This document shows, in pieces, positions 1 to 6,415 of a stretch of DNA of 7,157 bases (its first letter is position 1; the number at the start of each line of letters is the position of its first letter). The translations under genes and the position numbers were made by a program. The notes under the pieces are model-generated. The model was not told the origin of the DNA. It saw only the letters and a list, made by a program, of their open reading frames with translations, and made no database searches. The DNA lies in NCBI GenBank assembly GCA_035649575.1, contig DASRJH010000313.1, forward strand, positions 1 through 7,157. Reading direction: 5' to 3'. This DNA comes from DASVAL01 sp035649575. Lineage in GTDB: Bacteria; Planctomycetota; UBA1135; UBA2386.

Positions 1-1822
1 TGTTGCTGGCGTTCACAGCTCCGGCGCTCGAGAAAGCGCCACCCGCCACGACGTCCCCGTTGGGCAGCACTGTCAGTGAGAACACGACGCCATTCGTCCC
101 CGCTCCGAGCGGCGACCAACTCGTGCCATTCGACCGCGCAATGTAGGGAGCACTCACGCCCCCCGCAGAAGTGAACAACCCGCCCGCCACTACGTCCCAG
201 TTCGGCAGCGCCGTCAGGGCTTGGACCCAGTTGTCCACTCCCGTACCCAGCGCCGACCAGCTCGTGCCATTCCATCGCGCGACGTTGGCGGCACTCATGC
301 CCCCCGCCGAAGTGAAGAACCCACCGGCCACCAGGTCCCCGTTCGGCAGCGTCGTCAGGGCGTAGACAGTGCCGTTCGTTCCCGAGCCCAGCGCCGACCA
401 GTTCGTGCCATTCCAGTGCGCGATGTTGGCAGCACTCACGCCCCCTGCCGAAGTGAAGAACCCGCCGGCCACGAGGTCCCCGTTCGGCAGCGTCGTCAGG
501 GCGTAGACGATGCCGTTCGTTCCCGAGCCTGGCGCCGACCAGTTCGTGCCGTTCCAGCGCGCGATGTTGGAAGCACTCACGCCCCCCGCCGACGTGAAGG
601 TCCCACCCGCCACGAGGTCCCCGTTCGGCAGTGCCATCAGGGCGTAGACAAGGCTGTCCATTCCCGAAGTCAGCGCTGACCAGTTCGTGCCATTCCAGCG
701 CGCGAGGCGGTAGGCAGTCACGCCCCCCGCAGAGGTGAAGGTCCCACCCGCCACCAAGTCCCCGTTCGGCAGCGCCGTCAGGGCGCCAACAACACCGCTG
801 CCGTTCATTCCCGAACCCAGCGCGCTCCAGCTCGTGCCATTCCAGCGCGCGATGTTGACGGCGTTCACGCCCCCCGCCGAACCGAAGAGCCCACCCGCCA
901 CGAGCTCCCCGTTCGGCAGCGTCGTCAGGGCGGAGACATAGGTGTCGCCGAACCCTGACGACACTCCGCCACCAAGCGCCGACCAGCTCGAGCCATCCCA
1001 GCGCGCGGGCGAAGTGAAGCGCCCACCGGCCACGAGGTCCCCGTTCGGCAGCGTCGTCAGGGCTTGGACCCGGCCGCCAATTCCCGAGGGGAATCCCGGA
1101 CCCAGCGCCGACCAGCTCATGCCATTCCACCGCGCGATGAAGAAAGCAGTCACGCTCCCCGCCGTAGTGAATTGCCCACCCGCCACGACGTCCCCGTTCG
1201 GCAGCGTCGTCAGGGCAGAAACGAAGAGGTCGCCGATCTGTGACGACACTCCGCTACCCAGGACCGACCAGCTCGTGCCATTCCACTGCGCGATGCAGGA
1301 ACCCGGCGAAGTGAAGCGCCCACCGGCCACGAGGTCCCCGTTCGGCAGCGTCGTCAGGGCCGCGACATAGATCTCGGGGAACGGTGCCGACACTCCGCTA
1401 CCCAGCGCCGACCAGCTCGTGCCATTCCAGCGCGCGATGCGAGAAGCACTCGCGCCCCCCGCCGAAGTGAAGTCCCCACCCGCCACGAGCTCCCCGTTCG
1501 GCCGCGCAATCAGGGCCCGGACACTGCCGTTCATTCCCAGCCCGAGCGCCGACCAGGCACCAGAGACCGGATCGTAAGCGGCGATGTTGCTGGCGTGGAC
1601 AGAGCCCGCGATCGAGAAGGAGCCGCCGACGACCAGCACGGGTTGCATCGGGCCGATTCCGTCGGGATCCCACACGGTCGTCGCCAGGACTTGTCCGTCC
1701 GTGCCGGCCAAGCCCTGCCCCGGCAGCCACTGCGTCGAACATTGAGCGGGGATCTCCGCCCACGAAGCACCAACGAGTGTCAGGGCCAGCGAGAACGAGA
1801 CTCGTGTCAGACGTGAGTTCAT
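1..1822 (-). CDS. Secreted multi-repeat beta-propeller-like protein (delta-60/Rax2-like), 3' end off the window
   Basis: An open frame of 607 codons runs from the ATG at 1822-1820 to the left edge with no stop, so the C-terminus is missing. The N-terminus (MNSRLTRVSFSLALTLVGAS) is a signal peptide, probably cut after Ala22 or Ala26, which implies export. From about residue 44 the protein consists of repeats. The first is divergent, with WDPDGIGP and LVVGGSFSIAG motifs. It is followed by eleven copies of a unit with LPNGDLVAGG, then FTSAGGVSA, then IARWNGTSWSALGSG, usually 47 residues long. This pattern resembles the delta-60 (DUF5122) and Rax2-like beta-propeller repeats of large secreted proteins. 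No catalytic motif is visible, so binding or surface display is only a guess. The start is supported by the signal peptide, an upstream AAAGGAA and a -10-like box. Third codon positions are more mixed (AAT, ACT, GGT) than in the neighbouring genes. Export and repeat nature are sure; the function is unknown. Confidence 0.85.
   Translation of the reverse strand, partial: MNSRLTRVSFSLALTLVGASWAEIPAQCSTQWLPGQGLAGTDGQVLATTVWDPDGIGPMQPVLVVGGSFSIAGSVHASNIAAYDPVSGAWSALGLGMNGSVRALIARPNGELVAGGDFTSAGGASASRIARWNGTSWSALGSGVSAPFPEIYVAALTTLPNGDLVAGGRFTSPGSCIAQWNGTSWSVLGSGVSSQIGDLFVSALTTLPNGDVVAGGQFTTAGSVTAFFIARWNGMSWSALGPGFPSGIGGRVQALTTLPNGDLVAGGRFTSPARWDGSSWSALGGGVSSGFGDTYVSALTTLPNGELVAGGLFGSAGGVNAVNIARWNGTSWSALGSGMNGSGVVGALTALPNGDLVAGGTFTSAGGVTAYRLARWNGTNWSALTSGMDSLVYALMALPNGDLVAGGTFTSAGGVSASNIARWNGTNWSAPGSGTNGIVYALTTLPNGDLVAGGFFTSAGGVSAANIAHWNGTNWSALGSGTNGTVYALTTLPNGDLVAGGFFTSAGGMSAANVARWNGTSWSALGTGVDNWVQALTALPNWDVVAGGLFTSAGGVSAPYIARSNGTSWSPLGAGTNGVVFSLTVLPNGDVVAGGAFSSAGAVNASN
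2..1693 (-). repeat. Coding tandem repeat array, core period 141 bp (47 residues)
   Basis: The plus-strand anchor TCCCCGTTCGGCAGC (reverse complement of the codons for LPNGD) or a close variant starts at 54, 195, 336, 477, 618, 759, 906, 1038, 1191, 1335 and 1491. A twelfth, degenerate unit lies nearer the gene start. Spacings are 141 bp five times in a row on the left, then 147, 132, 153, 144 and 156. All are multiples of three, so the reading frame is kept. The five 141-bp units are also close to each other in DNA sequence, not only in protein. Units nearer the start codon vary in loop length, and two lack part of the AGGVSAxNI segment. The array continues past the left edge. Confidence 0.92.
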
Positions 1823-1834
1823 GGGACGACCTGG

Positions 1835-1841
1835 TTCCTTT
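1835..1841 (-). promoter_or_regulatory. Probable ribosome binding site of the repeat protein
   Basis: The minus strand reads AAAGGAA, a partial Shine-Dalgarno match, 12 bases before the ATG at 1822. The spacing is rather long but usable. It is the only recognisable Shine-Dalgarno sequence near a start in the window, and it supports this ATG. Confidence 0.45.
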
Positions 1842-1852
1842 GCCGCGAGCCA

Positions 1853-1861
1853 ATGCTACCG
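1853..1861 (-). promoter_or_regulatory. Putative -10 box (CGGTAGCAT) of the repeat protein
   Basis: The minus strand reads CGGTAGCAT, with TAGCAT as a -10-like hexamer. Transcription would begin near 1846, giving a leader of about 24 bases that contains the AAAGGAA site. No good -35 element is visible 16-18 bases further up. The same nine bases occur in the opposite orientation at 1927-1935, facing the divergent gene. Confidence 0.4.
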
Positions 1862-1926
1862 CGGACTCGCTGTTGCAGGGTAGACGGACATGACGGCCGC
1901 GAATCTCGCGTGTGGGACGGCGACCC

Positions 1927-1935
1927 CGGTAGCAT
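1927..1935 (+). promoter_or_regulatory. Putative -10 box (CGGTAGCAT) placed for a leaderless mRNA
   Basis: TAGCAT at 1930-1935 ends six bases before the GTG at 1942. A start site 6-7 bases after a -10 hexamer would fall on or next to that GTG, giving an mRNA with no 5' leader. There is also no Shine-Dalgarno sequence before this GTG. No clear -35 is visible. Confidence 0.42.
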
Positions 1936-1941
1936 GCGACC

Positions 1942-3246
1942 GTGCCTCCCGAGTCCGTTGACCCCGCCTGGCAAGGTGCCCTCGACGAGCTCGGCTGCGG
2001 CAAGAGCGACAGCCTCGCCATCGGCGGCATCGCGGCGAGCGAACTGGCCGACCGCTACGGCACCCCGCTCTACGTGTTCGATGCCGCGGTGCTGCGGCGG
2101 CGGCTCGCGCGCGTGCACGCGGCCCTCGGGCCCCGAGTGCACATTCTCTTCTCGGTGAAGGCCAACCCCTCTCTCGCGGTCGCGCGCTGCCTGCGCGAGG
2201 CCGGTGCCGGCGCCGAGATCGCGTCGCTCGGCGAGCTGCACCTCGCGCGCGCTGCAGGTCACGCTGCTTCCGACCTGCGTTTTGCGGGGCCCGGCAAGAC
2301 CGATGCCGAGATCGAAGGGGCCGTCGAAGCAGGGCTCGGCTGCTTCCACGTCGAGGCGGAGGGTGAAGCGGCGAGCATTGCGGCCGCTGCTCGTCGCCGC
2401 GGCAAGCGTGTGCGCGTGGCCTTGCGCGTGAACCTCGCGCAGGAGCTCAGCGGCTCGCGCATGCGCATGGGCGGCCGCAGCAGCCGCTTCGGCATCGACG
2501 AGGACCAGATACCGTCCCTGCTCGCGGCGATCCGCGACGACCCGTCCCTGCACCTCGCGGGTCTGCACCTCTACTCGGGCACGCAAGTCTTCGATGCGAA
2601 CGCGTTCGTGCAGCAGGCGTCGCTGCTGGTCGACCGCGCGATCCGTTGGGAACAGCAGGGCAACGTACACCTGCGCGAGCTCGACGTCGGCGGCGGCTTC
2701 GGTGTGGCGGCGTTCGCGGGCGATCCGGCGTTCGATCTCGCGGCCGCGGGCCAGGGCATCCAGAACCTCGTGCGCGCCCACGCGGATCGCACGTGGTTCG
2801 TGGAGCTCGGCCGCTTCCTGTGTGCGCCAAGCGGCGTCTACCTGACGCGCGTCGTGCGCAGAAAACGCAGCGGCGGCACGACACAGGTCGTCGTCGATGG
2901 AGGCATGCACCACCACGCGGCCGCGGCCGGCGTCGGCAGCCTGCTGCGGCGGTCGCCGCTGCTCGCGCACGCCACGGCCCTGCGGTCTCCCGCCGACACC
3001 GTCACGACGCTCGGTGGCCCGCTGTGCACACCGGCCGACCAGTTCGCGGAACAGGCCATGCTGCCGCAGCTCTCCCCCGGAGACCTCGTCGCGGTGCTGC
3101 ACGCGGGCGCCTACGGCCTGACGTTCAGCCCGGTCCTGTTCCTCTCCCATCCCGCTGCCGCGGAAGTGATGGTCGACGGCGGCGCGGCGCGGGTCGTGCG
3201 CCATCGCGGCGAAGTGACGGATGTGTTGCGTGGTCAGGAGCCCTGA
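1942..3246 (+). CDS. PLP-dependent decarboxylase, fold type III (BtrK / exosortase-associated type)
   Basis: This 434-residue enzyme has the alanine-racemase-like barrel and C-terminal beta domain of the Orn/DAP/Arg decarboxylase family 2. Visible landmarks are the PLP-binding lysine in SVKANPS (Lys73), His209 in HLYSGTQ, the glycine loop GGGFG (250-254), Glu288 with Gly290-Arg291 for cofactor phosphate binding, Cys362 in GGPLCTPAD, and Tyr391 in AGAYG. LysA proteins usually have CESGD, where the glutamate helps bind diaminopimelate. Here it is CTPAD. Together with DGGMHHH (319-325) and the SHPAAAEVMV ending, this matches the BtrK and exosortase A-associated decarboxylases, some of which act on carrier-protein-bound substrates. 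The substrate here is therefore unknown. It is probably cytoplasmic. GTG 1942 is the first start codon after an in-frame TAG at 1930, and the family core begins near residue 29, so this start fits. No exosortase gene is visible. Automatic annotation might call it lysA. Confidence 0.88.
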   Translation: MPPESVDPAWQGALDELGCGKSDSLAIGGIAASELADRYGTPLYVFDAAVLRRRLARVHAALGPRVHILFSVKANPSLAVARCLREAGAGAEIASLGELHLARAAGHAASDLRFAGPGKTDAEIEGAVEAGLGCFHVEAEGEAASIAAAARRRGKRVRVALRVNLAQELSGSRMRMGGRSSRFGIDEDQIPSLLAAIRDDPSLHLAGLHLYSGTQVFDANAFVQQASLLVDRAIRWEQQGNVHLRELDVGGGFGVAAFAGDPAFDLAAAGQGIQNLVRAHADRTWFVELGRFLCAPSGVYLTRVVRRKRSGGTTQVVVDGGMHHHAAAAGVGSLLRRSPLLAHATALRSPADTVTTLGGPLCTPADQFAEQAMLPQLSPGDLVAVLHAGAYGLTFSPVLFLSHPAAAEVMVDGGAARVVRHRGEVTDVLRGQEP

Positions 3247-3281
3247 GTCCGACACCACGCTGCCCAACGCCGCCCGCCGTA

Positions 3282-3290
3282 GGGTATCCT
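3282..3290 (+). promoter_or_regulatory. Putative -10 box (GGGTATCCT) placed for a leaderless mRNA
   Basis: TATCCT at 3285-3290 ends seven bases before the ATG at 3298, in the 51-base gap after the decarboxylase stop. The placement repeats that at 1930-1935 and would start the mRNA on or beside the ATG. No Shine-Dalgarno sequence and no clear -35 are present. It suggests this gene can be transcribed separately from the decarboxylase. Confidence 0.42.
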
Positions 3291-3297
3291 CGCCGCG

Positions 3298-5502
3298 ATG
3301 CGCTTCCGTCCGAGCCGTCTGCCTCTGGCCCTCGCCAGTGCGTTCGCCTGCGTCACCTTCGCCACGGCCCAGGAAGGCGTGCCCGCGCCGCCCGGCCTCG
3401 TGCCCGAGCAGATGTGGCCGGCGCCGACCGCCGCCGACTGGCAGAAGCCCGTGCAGATCCGCTGGCAGCGCACGTGGCAGGATGCGCTGCGCCTGTCGCA
3501 GGCGACGAAGAAACCGCTGCTCGTCTGCGTCAACATGGACGGCGAGATCGCGAGCGAACACTACGCGGGCATCCGCTACCGCGACCCGGAGATCGCGAAG
3601 CTCTACGAACCCTACGTCTGCGTGATCGCGTCGGTCTACCGGCACAACGCGCGCGACTACGACGAACAGGGCCGCCGCATCCCGTGCCCGCGTTTTGGCT
3701 GCGTGACGTGCGGCGAGCACATGGCGATCGAGCCGGTCGTCTACGAGAAGTTCCTCGACGGCAAGCGCATCGCGCCGCGCCACATCATGGTCGAGCTCGA
3801 CGGCAGCGAGAGCTACGACGTGTTCTTCATGTGGGACACGGCGTCGGTCTTCAAAGCGATCGACGACGGCATCAAGAACCGCAAGATCCAGGCGCCGCCG
3901 GTCGTGAAGGGCGACCGCTCGCTGCAGGAGAAGCTCGCGAGCCCCGACAGCGAAGACCGCGAGGAAGTCGAGGGAGTGTTCGAGAAGGCCGATGCCAGCC
4001 AGCGCCGTTCGTTGCTCGAGGCCGCGGTCGCGCAGGGCGAACAGGCCCCGATCGAGCTGCTGCGCCAGGCCGCGTATGGCCTCGACCCCGATCTCGCGAA
4101 GAAGGCGCGCACCGGCATGCTCGGCGCCAAGGATCCCGGCACGGTCGATCTGATCGCCGACACGCTGCGCAGCCAGCTGGACCAGACGGAACGCAAGCAG
4201 CTCGTCGAAGCGCTGGGTCGATTCGGCGACACTTCGACGCGCGCGCGAACGCTCGCGACGGCGCACCGCGGCATGGCACAATCGAGTACCGCGATCGACA
4301 CGGGCCGTTGGCAGCAGGCGATGGCGGGCCAGAGCTACGCCGCGGCCGCAGCCAAGCTCGATCTCGCCGCGCAGGCGACCGCGCGCGATCAGGCCCTCGC
4401 CGCGCGCCCCGCCGACCTGCAGGCGCGGCTCGACGTCGCGGAGTCGAGCCTGTTGCAGGCATTGCAGACGACCGCGGGCGTCGGCCCGGGTTCCACGCGC
4501 CAGGCCGCGCGGGCCCGACAGCTGTTGCTGGCCGATGCCGAACGGCAGGTCGAGGCCGCCGTCGCGCAGGGTGCGACCGGGTGGCGTGCGGGCGCGCTGC
4601 GCGCCGTGACTGCGTTCCATCAGGGCAAGACCGAACAGGCCTACGAGCTCGCGATCGCCGCGGCGCCGCAGCTGCCGCCCGAAGCGCCGGGCCAACTCGC
4701 GATGGAGCTGCTCGCGCTGTTCGCCGAGGGGCGCCAGGAGGCGATCGTGGCCGCCGTGCGCGACAAGAAGGAGTGGCCACCCGCGTGGTCGACCGACGTG
4801 CACGCCGCCTACGCCGTGCTCGGCAAACACCCGCTCGGCCGCGACACGCACGTCGCGCACCACTACGACTTCCTGCAGTTCTTCGGCACGCCGGAGGCGG
4901 ATGCCGTGCTCGACCGCGGACTGCAGCGCTTTCCCGATTCGGCGCGCCTGCACCAGCGTCTGCGCAGCCGCATCCTCGAGCGCAAGGACCCGGCCGCCCT
5001 CGAGGCCGAGTATGCGCGCCGCCTCGAGCAGCCATCGGCCTCTCCGGCGCTGCCCTGGTTCGCGGGTTATGCCTCGCTCGTGGCCGCCGAGGCGCACCGC
5101 CGCAAGAACGACAGCCCTGCGGCGCTGGCCGCCTACCAGCGCGGCATCGACCTGTTCCTGCGCTACGGCACCAACACCGGCAACACGGACGGTGCCCACT
5201 ACGTCGCGATGGGCCACGCGGGCATCGCGCGCGTGAAGCTGCTCGCTGGCGAGCTGCCCGCTGCGATGGCGGCGCTGCAGCAGGCGTTCGACGTGGCGCC
5301 GATGGCCGGGGCCGCGGTCGACGGACTCGGCACCACGGCCGTGCAGACCGCGGAGATGCTGCGCGCGAAGGCGACCGAAGCCAACAACGAGGAGCTCGTG
5401 AAGCAGGTCGATGCTGCCCTGCAAGCGCTGCCCGCCGAGGCGCTGCAGCCTCCCGAATACGAACGCAATCAGCCCAATCGGCCGGCACGGCGCCGCCGCT
5501 AG
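3298..5502 (+). CDS. Secreted thioredoxin-like domain protein with C-terminal TPR-like region
   Basis: The 734-residue product starts with a clear signal peptide (MRFRPSRLPLALASAFACVT, likely cut after Ala24 in ATA-QE), so it should be periplasmic or exported. Residues about 56-192 look like a thioredoxin fold: WQDALRLSQATKKPLLVCVN, a helix, RDPEIAKLYEPYVCVIASVY, then PRHIMVELDG with the expected strand order. The usual CXXC is absent; the corresponding place reads NMDGEIASEHY. Instead there is a cluster Cys130-x4-Cys135-x2-Cys138 followed by Gly-Glu-His141. The middle (about 200-560) is alanine-rich helix, possibly helical repeats. Residues 588-620 and 636-669 look like TPR units (AALAAYQRGIDLFLRYG; AAMAALQQAFDVAP). 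The tail is basic (NRPARRRR). ATG 3298 is fixed by the signal peptide. A role as a redox-inactive scaffold or metal/thiol-binding envelope protein is inference; I do not recognise a named family. Confidence 0.8.
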   Translation: MRFRPSRLPLALASAFACVTFATAQEGVPAPPGLVPEQMWPAPTAADWQKPVQIRWQRTWQDALRLSQATKKPLLVCVNMDGEIASEHYAGIRYRDPEIAKLYEPYVCVIASVYRHNARDYDEQGRRIPCPRFGCVTCGEHMAIEPVVYEKFLDGKRIAPRHIMVELDGSESYDVFFMWDTASVFKAIDDGIKNRKIQAPPVVKGDRSLQEKLASPDSEDREEVEGVFEKADASQRRSLLEAAVAQGEQAPIELLRQAAYGLDPDLAKKARTGMLGAKDPGTVDLIADTLRSQLDQTERKQLVEALGRFGDTSTRARTLATAHRGMAQSSTAIDTGRWQQAMAGQSYAAAAAKLDLAAQATARDQALAARPADLQARLDVAESSLLQALQTTAGVGPGSTRQAARARQLLLADAERQVEAAVAQGATGWRAGALRAVTAFHQGKTEQAYELAIAAAPQLPPEAPGQLAMELLALFAEGRQEAIVAAVRDKKEWPPAWSTDVHAAYAVLGKHPLGRDTHVAHHYDFLQFFGTPEADAVLDRGLQRFPDSARLHQRLRSRILERKDPAALEAEYARRLEQPSASPALPWFAGYASLVAAEAHRRKNDSPAALAAYQRGIDLFLRYGTNTGNTDGAHYVAMGHAGIARVKLLAGELPAAMAALQQAFDVAPMAGAAVDGLGTTAVQTAEMLRAKATEANNEELVKQVDAALQALPAEALQPPEYERNQPNRPARRRR

Positions 5503-5509
5503 TCGCGGC
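5495..5509. terminator. Weak hairpin between convergent stop codons
   Basis: GCCGC (5495-5499) and GCGGC (5505-5509) can pair around a five-base loop containing the plus-strand stop. The two convergent genes are only seven bases apart, so any shared terminator must lie here or inside the genes. The stem is short and has no U-tract, and in GC-rich DNA such pairs arise by chance. Confidence 0.15.
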
Positions 5510-6415
5510 TCAGCGTGTGGACCCGGCCAGGCGGTAGCGCGGCTTCGCGATCGGGCCTTCGTCGCTGAGCAGCACGTGCAGCTCGGGATCGGCGAGGACG
5601 GCAGCCACCGTCGTCGCGGTGTCGTCGACTTCCATGTCCTCGGCGACGAGCCGCAGCCCGTGGCTGTAGTCGACGTGGGCGTCGGTGTGCACCTTCGACA
5701 GCGGCTGGATCGGCGAACCGTCGGGCCGATGCCAGCCGTAGATGAGGACGCGGCCCGGCCAGTCCTCGATCAACACCGAGCTCACGATGTCCTTCTTGAT
5801 GCCCGCCACGAGCAGGTCCCGCGGCCGCCCGTCACGCTGGGCTTCGATGCGCAGGTGGTGTTCGTAGAACAGAGCCACCGACACGATGTCGTGTGACGCG
5901 GGATGGAACGGGTGCGGCGTCAGTTTGAGGGGAGCCTTGACCCAGATCGCGTCGACCATGGCCCTCGTCGGCAGCACACAGCGACACCGGTCGGCGATGC
6001 GCTGCGCGAGCTGCGACGTGACCGGCATGCGGAACCAGTCCTCGTCGTGGCCGAGCCCGAAGTAGTCGGTAGCACACCAGAAGGTCGCGGTGCGGCGGCG
6101 TCCTTGCACCGTGGCCGCGACCTGCACCGGCACGAGCTTGCCGAGGAACACGGGCACGTTGCCGGCCTCGAACTCGCGCCACACGTTCGCTTCGCGTTCA
6201 GCGAGCGACAGCGTGCGCAGCTGCGCCAGCAGCTGGCTGCCCGGCAGCGCGCTCGGGCTTCGCTGCGGCAAGACCAGTTCGCGATCGCGCTGCACGGCTC
6301 GTTCGCCGTCGCGCGACGGTGCGGGGCCGCGCGGGAGGGCCAGCGTGCAGGCCGCTAGCGCACCGGCCCCGAACAGGTGCACGGGCACGAGCACGCGACG
6401 AGAGACGAGGTTCAT
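5510..6415 (-). CDS. Conserved uncharacterised lipoprotein, 301 residues
   Basis: The N-terminus MNLVSRRVLVPVHLFGAGAL followed by AAC gives a lipobox LAAC with lipidated Cys23, so the protein is probably membrane-anchored in the periplasm or outer membrane. After a variable linker, the conserved core runs from about residue 61 to 257. It contains REANVWREFEAGNVPVFL, TDYFGLGHDEDWFRMPVTSQ, ADRCRCVLPTRAMVDAIW, VAGIKKDIVSS, LIYGWHRPDGSPIQPL and HVDYSHGLRLV. From memory, this set of motifs occurs in hypothetical secreted proteins of Bacteroidetes and Acidobacteria; I know no function for them. The many conserved His, Asp and Tyr residues (H229, H243, D245, H247, D249, Y250, H252) look like an active or metal site, which is inference. 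The same frame is open upstream to 7015, but that part is an Arg/Ala-rich shadow of the reductase. The ATG at 6415 overlaps the reductase stop (ATGA), has the lipobox right after it and lacks its own Shine-Dalgarno, so coupled translation is likely. Confidence 0.82.
   Translation of the reverse strand: MNLVSRRVLVPVHLFGAGALAACTLALPRGPAPSRDGERAVQRDRELVLPQRSPSALPGSQLLAQLRTLSLAEREANVWREFEAGNVPVFLGKLVPVQVAATVQGRRRTATFWCATDYFGLGHDEDWFRMPVTSQLAQRIADRCRCVLPTRAMVDAIWVKAPLKLTPHPFHPASHDIVSVALFYEHHLRIEAQRDGRPRDLLVAGIKKDIVSSVLIEDWPGRVLIYGWHRPDGSPIQPLSKVHTDAHVDYSHGLRLVAEDMEVDDTATTVAAVLADPELHVLLSDEGPIAKPRYRLAGSTR

Larger units (their letters stand above)
1823..1941. promoter_or_regulatory. Divergent intergenic region with two outward-facing promoters
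   Basis: These 119 bases separate the starts of two divergent genes. They hold a 9-bp inverted repeat, ATGCTACCG at 1853-1861 and CGGTAGCAT at 1927-1935, with 65 bases between the arms. Each arm points at one gene in the orientation of a -10 element. I see no small gene or terminator here. An alternative reading is that the arms are operator half-sites, but their distance from each other and their closeness to the starts favour promoters. Confidence 0.45.

Noticed and set aside
221..1370. Plus-strand open frames within the repeat region (for example 221-679, 735-941 and 942-1370)
   Set aside because: They are repetitive antisense images of the minus-strand repeat gene, with no start signals and no non-repeat content.
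1..1600. Regular repeats that could be taken for a CRISPR array or a non-coding satellite
   Set aside because: The period is about 141 bp, all spacings are multiples of three, and the minus strand is open throughout, encoding a consistent 47-residue protein repeat after a signal peptide.
1398..2030. A 210-codon minus-strand frame over the start of the repeat gene
   Set aside because: It is in a different frame from the signal peptide and repeats, overlaps the decarboxylase start on the other strand, and has no recognisable domain.
1942..3246. Calling the decarboxylase lysA
   Set aside because: The substrate-binding CESGD motif of diaminopimelate decarboxylase is replaced by CTPAD, and other motifs match the BtrK/exosortase-associated group better.
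1819..5424. A 1201-codon open frame on the minus strand
   Set aside because: It lies antisense to two well-supported genes with family motifs. Its product is Arg/Ala/His-rich low-complexity sequence with no recognisable domain. Such stop-free antisense frames are expected in GC-rich DNA with strong third-position bias.
2646..5537. A 963-codon open frame on the plus strand
   Set aside because: It overlaps the decarboxylase and the thioredoxin-like gene in another frame. Its product is Arg/Gly-rich and crosses the real stop and start of both genes, as expected for a shadow frame.
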